A stretch of DNA of 64,000 nucleotides from Bacillus pumilus (GCF_003431975.1 NZ_CP027116.1:2170001-2234000); one strand, 5' to 3'. Positions 51,503-63,332 are shown, counted from the first letter of the stretch. The notes: generated by a model not told the origin, from the letters alone. Made by a program: numbers and translations.

Positions 51503-52852
51503 CTATAGGTCTTTATATATAGGTTCTGCGTTTTTTAGTTTATCTACTCGTTCTTCTTTTCCAGTATCGGCATTAATGAACATGCGGTACGTATCATTTT
51601 TAATCGTTCCGAGAAACTCATAGCACAATACTTCCTCTGACATGTCATTTTGTACGATTGCTAAATGAGAATCTTCAATTTTCACATGTTGATTCAATGT
51701 TTTCTTCGCATCTTTTTGTGAGATTTTAGGTGATTTTATGTCTCTTGTTTTATGATTCGTTAAGTAGTCTTTCGCTGAAAACCCTACTACCTCACCATCA
51801 TCTAATGCGACTTTCATGCGTATACTATCCGGATAGAGGAGTACATTTTTTTGAAGAGGCACATAGGTAAATACACCGATATTATCAAATTGCGCACTTT
51901 CATCTAAATGGAACGACTCTGCATCAAATCCTTGCTTCTTTAAGAAGCTGAGTGCTTTTTCTGACGCATCATTTAAACTGATTTTCTGTTTTTTCACCTC
52001 TCGATTTTGAAGAAGGTAGACTGGGTGTCCTCCTTTTTCAGTCAAGTCTAAATAGAAATTCGCTTGACTATCAGGATCTGACATCGACAAACTGTACACA
52101 TCTCGATTGGTTTTGCTTCCACTTTTTCTCACCTTAAAATCTTGATTATGGTCAGGTGTGAATTTTTGGGCAATACGGATCGCTTCTTTCTTTGAAATCT
52201 TTTTGCCTTTTAAATGATTGTAGCCGCGTGTTTCTGATTCTGTCGACACATTTGTAGGCCCGAGATCGACATCCGCAAATGCATCTGCATTTCTCTCAAC
52301 TGTTTTGAGCCCATCAATGATGGTGTTATCGTTCTTTCGGTCACCGTCAGCCAGCGCCATTTCAACATCCATCCATTTTAAATTTTTGTTGAGGACGAGA
52401 TGCTGCACTTGTCTCAGTTCGTTTTGGATATCAGCCGCTTGCTGATATAAAGACGTAATGGTTTTGTGCGTATTCTTGTTTAACGGTTCATCTGATAAAG
52501 ATTTGACTGATGATTTGTAGCTAAAGTCTCCGACATTCGCCAGAAATTCTTCCGTTTTGTTAAAGGGCATTAATGTGAGCGGAAGCTGGCTTACATTGTT
52601 ATGTGCTTCTGACGACATTCTCCATACATCTGCAAGCGCTGGGGAAATCGAAGACTGGCTGTTCATTGCAAGTGTTGCCCCAAGTTTGTCATGCAGCTGG
52701 TCCACTTGGTACGTTAAATCGTGGAAAGCCCTTTGGTAATTGTTCTCTGCGTGCAGCAGCACTGCGTCTTTTTCTTGATGCTCTTTATAGCCCCAATAAC
52801 CTGTTGAGATGACAGCAATTCCTAAAATGGCAATCAATATTCCTCTGATCAT
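51503..52852 (-). CDS. ypeB: Germination protein YpeB
   Basis: 449 residues. N-terminal membrane anchor (IRGILIAILGIAVISTGYWGY), a helical N-domain, then three PepSY-type repeats (starting near ISKKEAIRIAQKF, ISLNDASEKALSF and ISQKDAKKTLNQH). YpeB stabilises and holds the cortex lytic enzyme SleB in the dormant spore. Directly downstream of sleB, 16 bp apart. Confidence 0.95.
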   Translation of the reverse strand: MIRGILIAILGIAVISTGYWGYKEHQEKDAVLLHAENNYQRAFHDLTYQVDQLHDKLGATLAMNSQSSISPALADVWRMSSEAHNNVSQLPLTLMPFNKTEEFLANVGDFSYKSSVKSLSDEPLNKNTHKTITSLYQQAADIQNELRQVQHLVLNKNLKWMDVEMALADGDRKNDNTIIDGLKTVERNADAFADVDLGPTNVSTESETRGYNHLKGKKISKKEAIRIAQKFTPDHNQDFKVRKSGSKTNRDVYSLSMSDPDSQANFYLDLTEKGGHPVYLLQNREVKKQKISLNDASEKALSFLKKQGFDAESFHLDESAQFDNIGVFTYVPLQKNVLLYPDSIRMKVALDDGEVVGFSAKDYLTNHKTRDIKSPKISQKDAKKTLNQHVKIEDSHLAIVQNDMSEEVLCYEFLGTIKNDTYRMFINADTGKEERVDKLKNAEPIYKDL

Positions 52853-52868
52853 TTATTTACACCTCTTT

Positions 52869-53789
52869 TTATTCGCAGAAAATATGTTTCCCGATGCGTT
52901 TAATTTGTGGTCTTCCCCAAATCCATGGACTTGTGGCGGTATCAGGATTAAAGTAATAGACGGCGCTCTCAGATGGATCCCAGCCGTTAATGGCATCAAA
53001 CACAGCTTTTTTTGCAGTTTCATTTGGTGTCATATAAAACTGGCCATCTGCTACAGCTGTAAACGCAAGCGGTTCAAAAATAACTCCTGCGATTGTATTT
53101 GGAAAAGTCGAGTTGTTCAAACGGTTTAAAATGACGGCAGCGATCGCCACCTGTCCTTCATACGGCTCTCCTCTTGCTTCACTATAAACCGCTTGTGATA
53201 AGAGCTGAATGTCATTGCTTGAAAAACCACCTGGCATGTTGGCTGCTGTTTGTTTCGGTGTTTGATTTGCTTGCTGATTGCCCGCCTGATTTGCAGACTT
53301 CCCAGACGACCCGCTTCCTCCGTTTTGACTTTTTTGATTCTCTTTTGCCCCTTGAGCTGTCTTCTTTTGTGAGCTTCTTTGCGCAGGAGCTTTTGTTTGC
53401 TGATCAAGAGGCTTCCCGCCATAATGTGTAAACTGATTCCCCTTTTGCAGCTGCTGCTGAACAAAGTCTTTATAGTATTTTGTTTTCTGAACTAATAGGC
53501 TTTTTGTTTGTTTTCCTACAAGTCCATCGACCTTTTTTACACCAAATTGGCTTTGAAAATTGCGAACGGCCCAGTACGTCCCCCAGCCATATACACCATC
53601 AATTTTGCCATTGTAAAAGCCATTGTATTGGAGCCGTGCTTGCAGCTCGACTACATCTTCTCCTGTTGCACCTCGCTGGATGACTTGATTGGTGAAAGCT
53701 TCACTTTTTTCTGCTGTCATTAGCGAAGACGCGAGTAGAACGATTGAGAAGATAAGGACGAATTGTTTCATGAAACGAGCTTTGTCCAT
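52869..53789 (-). CDS. sleB: Spore cortex-lytic enzyme SleB
   Basis: 306 residues. Signal peptide (FVLIFSIVLLASSLMTAEKSEAF), peptidoglycan-binding repeats (QRGATGEDVVELQARLQYNGF), a low-complexity Gln/Lys/Ser linker, and a C-terminal lytic transglycosylase domain with the catalytic Glu in YSEARGEPYEGQVAIAAVILN. Start MDKARFMKQ follows AGGAGGATCAAAT; the 32 codons upstream are not used. A forespore (sigma-G) promoter is expected but I could not pick one convincingly. Confidence 0.95.
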   Translation of the reverse strand: MDKARFMKQFVLIFSIVLLASSLMTAEKSEAFTNQVIQRGATGEDVVELQARLQYNGFYNGKIDGVYGWGTYWAVRNFQSQFGVKKVDGLVGKQTKSLLVQKTKYYKDFVQQQLQKGNQFTHYGGKPLDQQTKAPAQRSSQKKTAQGAKENQKSQNGGSGSSGKSANQAGNQQANQTPKQTAANMPGGFSSNDIQLLSQAVYSEARGEPYEGQVAIAAVILNRLNNSTFPNTIAGVIFEPLAFTAVADGQFYMTPNETAKKAVFDAINGWDPSESAVYYFNPDTATSPWIWGRPQIKRIGKHIFCE

Positions 53790-53888
53790 ATTTGATCCTC
53801 CTGTACTTTTGATGTTTGAATATATATTTCTTCCGATCCCTATTTTTATACATTCATCGCAGGAGAGAATTGGATGAAAAGACAAAAA

Positions 53889-53914
53889 AACGCCCTATCA
53901 ACTGATAGGACGTT
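53889..53914 (-). terminator. prsW terminator
   Basis: AACGTCCTATCA/TGATAGGGCGTT (one mismatch) followed by TTTTT on the minus strand. Confidence 0.85.
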
Positions 53915-53921
53915 TTCCATA

Positions 53922-54578
53922 TTAAATTTGCACCATTTTCACCGCACGGGCCTTTTTTGCTTTTCGCAGACCAAACCACCATAAAAAAATCATGAACGGC
54001 AGCATAATATATCCCCAATTTCTCATGCCAAGAAGAATAAAATCATATAAGCCGTGAAAAAGTACTGGGAGCGTTAAAGATAGGATCAGCCATTTCACTT
54101 GCTCTTTTTTTGCAGAGAAACGGGCTTTCCCAATATAAAACCCCATCACAACACCGAATAAAGCATGACTTGATACAGGTAATAAAGCACGGGTAAATGC
54201 ATATTCAACCCCATGCCCGACCAAGTAAAGAATATTTTCTAATGTTGCAAAACCAAGAGAGACGCTTGTTCCGTACACAATCCCATCATAATGTTCGTCA
54301 AACTGAGCATGCGCATAGACGCTGACCATTAAAATAAACCATTTTAATGATTCCTCTAAAAAGCCCGACGTCACAAATGAAATCAGAATTGGGTTCGTTG
54401 CGATATGTTCCTCTTGAAGGACATATTGAATAAACATGGTTGGAAACACAAGTATAACGCCTAGCATAAAAGATCTGATGACCATATGAACCGGCTCATT
54501 GTCGTACTGATCTTTCAAATAAAAGTAACTTAAAAGTGCGATGCCGGGAGCTAAACCTGCTGAGATGATTGCGATCAT
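53922..54578 (-). CDS. prsW: Intramembrane protease PrsW
   Basis: 218 residues with about seven transmembrane helices. Catalytic motif EESLKWF (EExxxW) near residue 72 and the later H-containing segments of the PrsW family. It makes the first cut in anti-sigma factor RsiW, releasing sigma-W under envelope stress. Own ribosome binding site GAGG and own terminator. Confidence 0.93.
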   Translation of the reverse strand: MIAIISAGLAPGIALLSYFYLKDQYDNEPVHMVIRSFMLGVILVFPTMFIQYVLQEEHIATNPILISFVTSGFLEESLKWFILMVSVYAHAQFDEHYDGIVYGTSVSLGFATLENILYLVGHGVEYAFTRALLPVSSHALFGVVMGFYIGKARFSAKKEQVKWLILSLTLPVLFHGLYDFILLGMRNWGYIMLPFMIFLWWFGLRKAKKARAVKMVQI

Positions 54579-54695
54579 AATCAGACCTCTTTCCCTACAT
54601 TATCCTTCATTATCGTACCATGATTTACCCTTTTTTTATATGACTCGAGCCTATTTTTATGAAAATTTTTTTCTATATAATCCCATTTTATATCA

Positions 54696-54730
54696 AAAAG
54701 AACCGAACCTTTTGAAGGTCCGGTTCTTTT
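54696..54730 (-). terminator. ypdA terminator
   Basis: AAAAGAACCGGACCTT / AAGGTTCGGTTCTTTTT, long stem with one mismatch, right after the ypdA stop. Confidence 0.9.
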
Positions 54731-54731
54731 A

Positions 54732-55703
54732 TTATCGGTTCATTCTTTTACTGATTTCTTCTGCAATCAATCCGCCATGAAATCTTCCATTTTCAATGAA
54801 AATTTCATTGGCATTATTTCCAGCTGCAATGACTCCTGCAATGAAAATACCTTCTACATTTGTCTCCATCGTCTGTTCATCAAATGCTGGGCGGCCTGAT
54901 TCTTGATCAATCGATACACCCATTTTTTCTAAGAAAGAATGATCTGGATGATAGCCTGTCATAGCAAAAACAAAATCACTTTTCACTCGATCGGTTTGGT
55001 CTTGCTGGTTTGTAAAAATCACTTCTTTTTCTGTGATTTCTTTCACCTGTGCCCCAAACTCCATTCGAATGGTTCCATTACGGACAAGTGCTTCAAACTC
55101 TGGTAAAATCCAAGGCTTGATGCTGGACGAATATTCAGTTCCTCGATAGAGTACAGTGACCCTGCTTCCGCATTTCACAAGTTCTAACGCAGCATCAACA
55201 CTAGAGTTCTTCCCACCGATCACCGTCACATCTTTATCAAAGTATGGGTGTCCTTCTTTAAAATAATGATACACATGCGGAAGGTCTTCGCCTTTGACAT
55301 TCATATAGTTGGGATGGTCATAGTAACCCGTTGCAATGACAACGTAATCACATGAATAGTCGTCTTCTGAAGTGCTCACGGTAAAACGGCCATCTTTTTT
55401 CGTCACGGCGTTTACTTTTTCAAAGGCATGCACACGCAGGCTTTTTCGTCTAACCACCTCTCGGTAATAGGAAAGCGCCTGAATACGAACGGGCTTGCGG
55501 TTTTCAGTAATAAAAGCGACATCACCAATCTCAAGCTTTTCACTCGTACTGAAAAAGGTTTGATGTGTTGGATAATGATAAATACTGTTGACGACATTCC
55601 CCTTTTCAATCACAAGGGCGTCAATACCGATCTGCTTGAAGGCAATGGCAGCTGATAAACCGCACGGGCCGCCTCCTATTATGATCGCTTTTTCTTGTTT
55701 CAT
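54732..55703 (-). CDS. ypdA: Bacillithiol disulfide reductase YpdA (Bdr)
   Basis: 323 residues; FAD flavoprotein with GGGPCGLSAAIAFKQ (FAD site) near the N-terminus, a second GxGxx-type NADPH site at VIGGKNSSVDAALEL near residue 170, and GYHPDHSFLEKMG near the end. It reduces bacillithiol disulfide; the substrate thiol is made by bshA/bshB1 of this window. Start MKQEKAIIIGGG is 7 nt after AGGAG. Confidence 0.92.
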   Translation of the reverse strand: MKQEKAIIIGGGPCGLSAAIAFKQIGIDALVIEKGNVVNSIYHYPTHQTFFSTSEKLEIGDVAFITENRKPVRIQALSYYREVVRRKSLRVHAFEKVNAVTKKDGRFTVSTSEDDYSCDYVVIATGYYDHPNYMNVKGEDLPHVYHYFKEGHPYFDKDVTVIGGKNSSVDAALELVKCGSRVTVLYRGTEYSSSIKPWILPEFEALVRNGTIRMEFGAQVKEITEKEVIFTNQQDQTDRVKSDFVFAMTGYHPDHSFLEKMGVSIDQESGRPAFDEQTMETNVEGIFIAGVIAAGNNANEIFIENGRFHGGLIAEEISKRMNR

Positions 55704-55774
55704 TTGTTCCACTCCTGTCGTTTCAATGCAATAACAATTGCGAGCTGTTTGATGATTTGTTCCATTCCATAAAA

Positions 55775-55802
55775 AAATCTCCTATTTAAGGATAGGAGAT
55801 TT
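55775..55802 (-). terminator. gudB terminator
   Basis: AAATCTCCTAT / ATAGGAGATTT, 11-bp stem, then TTTT on the minus strand. Confidence 0.85.
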
Positions 55803-55826
55803 TAAGGCGCGATGCAAATAAGCCGC

Positions 55827-57101
55827 TTAAATCCAGCCTCTAAATCGAGAAGCTTCAGCCATTTTTCGTACACCGACCATATATGCAGCAAGACGCATAT
55901 CAATGCGGCGGTTTTGCGCCATTTCATAAATATTATTAAATGATTTCACCATCATATCTTCTAAACGAGTTTCAACTTCTTCTTCAGTCCAATAGAAGCC
56001 TTGGTTATTCTGCACCCATTCAAAGTAAGAGACTGTCACTCCACCCGCACTCGCAAGTACGTCTGGGACAAGCAGTACACCACGATCTGAAAGAATTTTT
56101 GTTCCTTCAAGTGTCGTTGGTCCATTTGCTGCTTCTACGACAATTTTGGCTTTAATGTTTGCCGCATTATCTTCTGTGATCTGGTTCTCAATAGCTGCAG
56201 GTACTAAAATATCACAATCCAACTCCAGCAGTTCTTGGTTTGTAATGGTATCGTTAAATAATTTAGTAACAGTTCCAAAGCTGTCACGTCGGTCAAGCAA
56301 GTAGTCAATATCTAGCCCATCTTCATCGTATAATCCGCCGTAAGCATCTGAAATTCCTACGATTTTTGCTCCAGCATCATACATGAATTTAGCCAAGTAA
56401 CTTCCTGCGTTTCCGAATCCCTGTACGACAACACGTGCCCCGTTGATGTCAATTCCTTTTTTCTTTGCCGCTTCTTTGATGCAGATTGTCACACCTTTTG
56501 CTGTTGCAGTATCACGTCCATGTGATCCTCCAAGAACAATCGGTTTTCCTGTAATAAATCCTGGTGAGTTAAACTCATCCATTCTAGAATATTCATCCAT
56601 CATCCATGCCATGATTTGCGAGTTTGTAAACACATCTGGTGCTGGTACATCTTTTGTTGGACCAACAATTTGGCTGATTGCGCGAACATAGCCGCGGCTT
56701 AGTTTTTCAAGCTCTCTGAATGACATTTCTCTTGGATCACAGATAATACCGCCTTTTCCTCCGCCATAAGGAAGATCCACAATACCACATTTTAAACTCA
56801 TCCAAATTGAAAGCGCTTTTACTTCTTTTTCAGTAACGTTCGGGTGGAAACGAATGCCGCCTTTTGTCGGACCGACAGCATCATTGTGCTGCGCACGGTA
56901 ACCAGTGAAAATTTTCACTGATCCATCATCCATCCGTACTGGAATTTTGACCGTTAATAGACGAATTGGTTCCTTCAGCAATTCATACACTTCTTGCGGA
57001 TACCCTAATTTGTCTAGCGCTTTATGTATGACGGTTTGAGTTGACTTTAAAACATCTAGCTTATCTTCTGCGTTATGAGCGGCGTTTTGATCGGCTGCCA
57101 T
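55827..57101 (-). CDS. gudB: Catabolic NAD-specific glutamate dehydrogenase
   Basis: 424 residues; oxidises glutamate to 2-oxoglutarate. Active-site KCGIVDLPYGGGKGG near residue 105, PAPDVFTN, and the NAD fold VVQGFGNAGSYLAKF near residue 224. The segment TEKEVKALSIW has a single VKA, so the inactivating 9-bp duplication of strain 168 is absent and the enzyme should be active. Own promoter and terminator. Confidence 0.96.
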   Translation of the reverse strand: MAADQNAAHNAEDKLDVLKSTQTVIHKALDKLGYPQEVYELLKEPIRLLTVKIPVRMDDGSVKIFTGYRAQHNDAVGPTKGGIRFHPNVTEKEVKALSIWMSLKCGIVDLPYGGGKGGIICDPREMSFRELEKLSRGYVRAISQIVGPTKDVPAPDVFTNSQIMAWMMDEYSRMDEFNSPGFITGKPIVLGGSHGRDTATAKGVTICIKEAAKKKGIDINGARVVVQGFGNAGSYLAKFMYDAGAKIVGISDAYGGLYDEDGLDIDYLLDRRDSFGTVTKLFNDTITNQELLELDCDILVPAAIENQITEDNAANIKAKIVVEAANGPTTLEGTKILSDRGVLLVPDVLASAGGVTVSYFEWVQNNQGFYWTEEEVETRLEDMMVKSFNNIYEMAQNRRIDMRLAAYMVGVRKMAEASRFRGWI

Positions 57102-57154
57102 TAAAATAAACCCCCTAGAAATCTTTCATGATCTACTGCTCCCTTTCAAGCAAT

Positions 57155-57183
57155 AGTATACACCTTCGTACTGGTAAAGCAAA
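57155..57183 (-). promoter_or_regulatory. gudB promoter
   Basis: TTTGCT, 17-nt spacer, TATACT on the minus strand, about 50 nt before gudB. Confidence 0.6.
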
Positions 57184-57248
57184 GGTAAAAAGCGTTTTTT
57201 ATAGAAAATAAAATATCAGCGTTTATAAATATAAAAACGATATAAAAA

Positions 57249-57276
57249 AATACTGTTGTTTCATCACAACAGTATT
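57249..57276 (-). terminator. mecB terminator
   Basis: AATACTGTTGT / ACAACAGTATT, 11-bp perfect stem, then TTTTTTA on the minus strand. Confidence 0.9.
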
Positions 57277-57297
57277 AAATATAATAGAAAAAAGTGA

Positions 57298-57876
57298 TTA
57301 AAAATACATTTGAATCGTTTTCACTGCATCATCTTGCATGATCACTTTTCCATATTCTTTTAGCCGATGAATCGTTAATGTCGTAGGAGAGCCAAACTCC
57401 GCTAAAATGGAGATGACTGTATCAGCAGACAGCTCTTCAAAATCATCTAGGCTGAGAAAATATTGACCTTCATAATGGTAAACTGTACCCCCGAAAAGTC
57501 CAATACGATTTAAACTATGGGACAGTTGAATCACATCTTCAAACGAGGCAAATTGATAGAGCACATGCTTACTCTCGTCGAGCTTGACTTGCATCTCAAT
57601 GTAATCTTCATCAAACTCATCATCAGCATCTTCCTGCTGACTCTTTGTGACAATGACGACCATCCCCTGCGCCTGAAGAGAAAATACTTCAACAGCAATC
57701 GGTCCATTCGCTTCAAAACCGAGCTCCTGATTCGCCTCGTTCATCATGTCTTTAAACAGTTGATGGACTTTGAACGAATCTTTCCAAAGGTCTTCTTTCG
57801 TAAGACCTCGGTCTGTCAGATCATCTAGTGTGAGAAAAATTTTGATTTTATTATAATTCAGACGCTCCAGTCGCAT
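57298..57876 (-). CDS. mecB: Adaptor protein MecB (YpbH)
   Basis: 192 residues; MecA-family adaptor for the ClpC chaperone. Begins MRLERLNYNKIKIFLTLDDL, with an acidic linker DADDEFDEDY in the middle and a C-terminal ClpC-binding domain (VYHYEGQYFLSLDD). Start has GGAGGGAACGTT before it; 37 open codons upstream are not used. Paralogue of mecA elsewhere in the genome. Confidence 0.93.
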   Translation of the reverse strand: MRLERLNYNKIKIFLTLDDLTDRGLTKEDLWKDSFKVHQLFKDMMNEANQELGFEANGPIAVEVFSLQAQGMVVIVTKSQQEDADDEFDEDYIEMQVKLDESKHVLYQFASFEDVIQLSHSLNRIGLFGGTVYHYEGQYFLSLDDFEELSADTVISILAEFGSPTTLTIHRLKEYGKVIMQDDAVKTIQMYF

Positions 57877-58041
57877 AACGTTCCCTCCTGCCTCTTCTAA
57901 ACACACATCATACTGTAGTATATGAGATGATGAGTCATAGGTTCTTAATTTTGTATTCAGTTTACACTGTGTCAAGACGGAAGACAAGCATGAAGCTATG
58001 CTTACGGTGACTTTTATGGAAAATATTGAGGGTGCAGCATA

Positions 58042-58833
58042 TTAACGCGTTTTTAAAGGCATTAAATAGATCAGATGTGTTTCCGGTTCTGCCCCGAGAC
58101 GCATTGGAATCTTTGTTGTGCCATAGCCATTACTAATGAGAAAGAACGCACCTTTCACCTGACCTGTTCTTCCTTTTTCATAAGGACCAAATTTTCCAAT
58201 TCGGATCTGACCTCCGTGCGTATGACCACTCAGAACAAGGTCGATTCCTTCCTCTTCACTCATTAAATGATGTACGTCTGGGTTGTGTGATAAGAGAATA
58301 TTCACGTCACCTTTCACAAAATCAGGCCGTATCGCTTCATAATCCGCTTTTTCAAGCCGAATATCATCAATCCCTCCAACTCTAATGGGCTGTCCTTCGA
58401 AATTCCACACAGCTGTTTCATTTTGCAAAGTCGTGACATCGTAGGCGTGAAGAATCTCTTTAAACTTTTGCTGATGCAGCTCGTGATCATTATTCCCCCA
58501 AACAAAATAAACAGGCGCAATTCTTGATAAACGTTTTACATTTTCTTCAATTCTGGCGTAGGGTACACCTTTTTCTGCTAAGTCCCCGCCTATCATAATG
58601 ACATCCGGTTTTTCTTGTGTGACCTCAGCTAATAATGAGTCACTTATGAGTCGCCGATGTGTATCCGAAATAAAGAAAATAACGGCTGGCCGATCTGATT
58701 GAAGTGCTTCTATTGTAAAGTAATGCTTCTTGATGTTGTTTTGCTTTGCCGTTTTCACCATTTTTGCCGTTACACACACACCTGTTGTAACAGCCGCAAT
58801 GGCGGCAGTAAATCCGATGGCATATTTCATCAT
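58042..58833 (-). CDS. ypbG: Metallophosphoesterase YpbG
   Basis: 263 residues with an N-terminal membrane anchor (KYAIGFTAAIAAVTTGVCV) and a calcineurin-like phosphoesterase domain: ISDTHRR, GGDLAEKG, WGNNDHEL, and SGHTHGGQ hold the dimetal ligands. Substrate unknown. Start is the first of ATGATG, 6 nt after AGGGAG; about 20 upstream open codons overlap the ypbF terminator region and are not used. Confidence 0.87.
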   Translation of the reverse strand: MMKYAIGFTAAIAAVTTGVCVTAKMVKTAKQNNIKKHYFTIEALQSDRPAVIFFISDTHRRLISDSLLAEVTQEKPDVIMIGGDLAEKGVPYARIEENVKRLSRIAPVYFVWGNNDHELHQQKFKEILHAYDVTTLQNETAVWNFEGQPIRVGGIDDIRLEKADYEAIRPDFVKGDVNILLSHNPDVHHLMSEEEGIDLVLSGHTHGGQIRIGKFGPYEKGRTGQVKGAFFLISNGYGTTKIPMRLGAEPETHLIYLMPLKTR

Positions 58834-58881
58834 AAATGGCTCCCTTACATCTGTTTCGTTCATAAGACGCTTGAATGAAAA

Positions 58882-58907
58882 AAGACGTTTCAATTGTTAA
58901 ACGTCTT
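58882..58907 (-). terminator. ypbF terminator
   Basis: AAGACGTTT-aacaattg-AAACGTCTT then TTTTTTC on the minus strand, between ypbF and ypbG. Confidence 0.85.
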
Positions 58908-58917
58908 CTTTCCTCAT

Positions 58918-59370
58918 TTATTTACTTTCATAATAGAGATTAATGTCATATTGCTGCTGCATATAGTGAAAGACCGCTTCACGTTCTTTCCACTGGTTTG
59001 ATTGAGGCCATAAGTCTGTGCTTTTTTGTATAATCTCACATCTAAGCCGATGATATTCATCCTCAGCCTTTTCTTCTTTTTTCTTATAGTAATAGGATGC
59101 GTAAAAAGCAAACACCTCAGCCATGATCCAAAATAGAAAGATCTCATGACCAAGCAGTGTTGCAATCATCGCTTCCGGTTGAAGAGAGCCTCCCGTATTT
59201 GCCATTGTCACAAAATAAATCAAAAGAATGGCCAGCGACAAAAGGGCTGTCCATTGCCATCTTTTGCACTGCTTGGCAAAGCCCTCATATTTGTGCTTTC
59301 TTTTGATCAACGTTTCCATCATTTTCTGTGTCGGCTGATCCATATAACGGCTGATTGCGTGCAATGTCAT
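58918..59370 (-). CDS. ypbF: DUF2663 membrane protein YpbF
   Basis: 150 residues with two central transmembrane helices (about 44-62 and 77-100) and charged ends. YpbF-like (DUF2663), function unknown. ATG (MTLHAISRYMDQ) is 6 nt after AGGGTG; an in-frame GTG overlaps that site. Downstream of ypbE. Confidence 0.8.
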   Translation of the reverse strand: MTLHAISRYMDQPTQKMMETLIKRKHKYEGFAKQCKRWQWTALLSLAILLIYFVTMANTGGSLQPEAMIATLLGHEIFLFWIMAEVFAFYASYYYKKKEEKAEDEYHRLRCEIIQKSTDLWPQSNQWKEREAVFHYMQQQYDINLYYESK

Positions 59371-59434
59371 CACATACACCCTGTCCCTTTTTTCTACATA
59401 TGTATGTGCTTTTTCATTGATTCATGTCAGGTGA

Positions 59435-60193
59435 TTATTTTTCTAGTGGAATGTTCAGTACTTGACCGCTATATACACTGTCCCCTTTTAAATGATTATA
59501 GGCTTTAATTTTCTCTTCACCCGAGCGGTCTTTATAATATTTGATCGAGATTCGATACAAGTTTTCCTTTGGACCAACAGTATGCTGTACGACACGAGCT
59601 GGCTTTTCTTCCTGCTTCTTTTTCTCTTCGGCTTCTTTTCGTTTTTTCTCTTCTTGCTGCTTTTGGAGTGCTAGTTGCTGCTGTTCACGTTTTTTTGCAG
59701 CGGCAGCTTTTTCGCGCTCTTTTTTCTCTTTAGCGGCTTTTTCTTTTTTCTTCTGCTCTGCTTTTTCTTTTGATCGCTGCTTTTCTTTTTCTTCATCATT
59801 CTTTTTCTTCTCTTCATCAGATGCATCCACTTTATCAGTGTTAGAGTCATTTTTGGTTTCGGCAAGTGCTGACGGCACTGGGTCTGTATCAGCACTTGAT
59901 GTTTTATCGATATATACACCTTGATTATTATCGTTGATCTCCTTAGATGTGTAGTAGATCAACAGAAAGAACACAGTGATGACGATAATAGGAAAGACAA
60001 TAGCCAATGTTGTAAACAAAGGATTTCGCACTTTTTTCGTACGCTGCTTCTTATATTCATGAAAATCTTCTCGTGTAGGAAAGTGAGATTCATCAGAAGG
60101 ATGTACTTTGTCTTCAATAATTTCCTCTACATCGTCGTCATGGATGTTTGTCAACTGCTCCTTCTTTCTCTGCATTCTCGACATTTCTTCCAT
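59435..60193 (-). CDS. ypbE: LysM-domain membrane protein YpbE
   Basis: 252 residues: cytoplasmic charged N-terminus, one transmembrane helix (about 64-86, LFTTLAIVFPIIVITVFFLLI), a long Lys/Glu/Gln-rich coiled-coil stretch, and a C-terminal LysM domain (HTVGPKENLYRISIKYY ... GQVLNIP) for cell-wall binding. Function unknown. Start is the ATG 6 nt after GGGGAGGG. Overlaps the end of ypbD by 56 nt. Confidence 0.85.
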   Translation of the reverse strand: MEEMSRMQRKKEQLTNIHDDDVEEIIEDKVHPSDESHFPTREDFHEYKKQRTKKVRNPLFTTLAIVFPIIVITVFFLLIYYTSKEINDNNQGVYIDKTSSADTDPVPSALAETKNDSNTDKVDASDEEKKKNDEEKEKQRSKEKAEQKKKEKAAKEKKEREKAAAAKKREQQQLALQKQQEEKKRKEAEEKKKQEEKPARVVQHTVGPKENLYRISIKYYKDRSGEEKIKAYNHLKGDSVYSGQVLNIPLEK

Positions 60194-60775
60194 GTTCATC
60201 CCTCCCCTTATATTTCAAACGAATTTGACAAGCAAAAACTAAGTCGATGACAAAATGGGTCATGACAGGAACAAATAAATTCCCAGTCCACTCGTATAAA
60301 AGTCCTAAAAAAATACTAATGGAAACCACGAGGATAAACAAGAGTATTTTTGATAAATAGCGAAAGTGAAGAAGTGCAAACACGATGCTGGCAATCTCCA
60401 AACCAAACTGATGTTGAACGATCCCGCGGAATAGTATTTCCTCTGAAAAGGCGATAAGAAGAGCTAACCAAACAATATGCGGGATGCTGCGGTTTTTGAA
60501 CATCTTTTCATTTAAACCGCCATCATCATACATATGAGCGGGAAAAATCTTCATGACAATCGCATCCACAATGATGACTAGCAAGGCGCCGCCAATTCCA
60601 TATGTCAGAATGCGCATATCATGAATCTGCCAAAGGGATGTAAAATCCGTCCAATGATCGAACATAAATAGACCTAGTAGAAAAGAAACGATAAGCATGA
60701 GCAGCTGCGTGAAATACAGCTGTTCTACAACTTGTCGATCGGTTAATTTTTCGATGATTCGTCGATGTTGTTCGA

Positions 60776-60779
<4 letters not shown>
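60138..60779 (-). CDS. ypbD: CPBP-family intramembrane protease YpbD
   Basis: 213 residues, about six transmembrane helices. The CPBP (CAAX/Abi) signature EEILFRGI near residue 112 is followed by FALLHF with its histidine. Substrate unknown. The start is TTG, overlapping the recS stop (TTGA), so translation is coupled to recS. Its C-terminus overlaps ypbE. Confidence 0.82.
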
Positions 60780-62276
<1,497 letters not shown>

Positions 62277-62284
<8 letters not shown>

Positions 62285-63332
62285 TTGCTTTCACCATCCT
62301 TGTCAGTGCTAATCGTATTTGAAAATAAGTAAATGGATGCTCGAGTGTTTCTTTAATTAGCTTCATTTTATTTGTTTGAAGTTCTCTCGCTACAGCATGG
62401 ATCGACCGCTGCTCTTCCAAGCTTACATACGGATCTATTGAGAAGTTAGGCTCATGTATAGAAAGCTCCACAATGTGATCTTCGATCGTTGCCTTTTTTA
62501 GTGAACGAATGTGAGCGATTTGATCAATATCAAACCCTTTTTGTACCAGCTCAAGTGTTTTGTGGGTAGAGGTTGTCAGCACACGTTTAAATTCAAGGTC
62601 ACCTATGAGCTGCTGCAAAATCGGTGCCTCACCTTTTTGGGCAGATTGAATAAAATAGTGGAGTACATTCCAAAAAAGCACATACACATACCACACATCT
62701 TCTTTCATCCATTCCGCCATTTGCTGATACGTCCGCCCGATTCGATCATTTGAGGTCAACGAATAAATAAAAAGCAGTGCCTCTTGATCGCTTAGACGCT
62801 CAAGGAGTCTTTCTAGTTCTTGATGCAAGTCTTGTGAAAGTTTGTTCTTTTGTTGGTGCTGTTTTAAAAAGGATTTTGTCCAGCTTTGAACCGAGACATC
62901 TCTTTGGATTGGAACGTAATGAGTCGATCCAGCCATATAATGAGAAAGCACTTGTACAAGTAAAGAGAGCCGCATCCATAGCATTTTTGCTTTGTCATGA
63001 AATTTCGCACCATGAAAATATGCAGGCATCGGTTTTTCAGTAAAATGCTGGTTTAGCATATGCTGCCCTGTATCTGTGATGATGAATGTCTCATCCGTTT
63101 TTCTTCTAATGTAGTGCTTGTCTTCAAGCTTTAAAGCAGAACGATTCATCTGCTCCCTCGTAAACCCTGGGTAACAGCCGAAGTATGTGGAAAGCTCAAA
63201 TAAACTGGCATCCTGTATGGTTTGTGATGATTTTTTTCCTTTAAAAAGATGGTAGACAGCACTAATGGAGCGTTCGCCGTTCAATTTATATACGCTGTCC
63301 ATAAACATGACATCCAAGTAATGAAGAGTCAT
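62277..63332 (-). CDS. ypbB: Helix-turn-helix protein YpbB
   Basis: 351 residues, soluble. Contains a C-terminal helix-turn-helix of the helicase-partner type (GFDIDQIAHIRSLKKATIEDHIVELSIH, about 255-282). It is always next to recS in bacilli I recall, so it probably works with that helicase (inference). ATG lies about 9 nt after AGGTG. Confidence 0.85.

Noticed and set aside
56800..56870. gudB as a decryptified or cryptic pseudogene
   Set aside because: Only one VKA triplet is present and the frame is intact, so it is an ordinary functional gudB.
59541..59924. 127-codon plus-strand frame rich in Ser, Phe and Cys
   Set aside because: It is the mirror of the Lys/Glu-rich stretch of ypbE and has no independent support.
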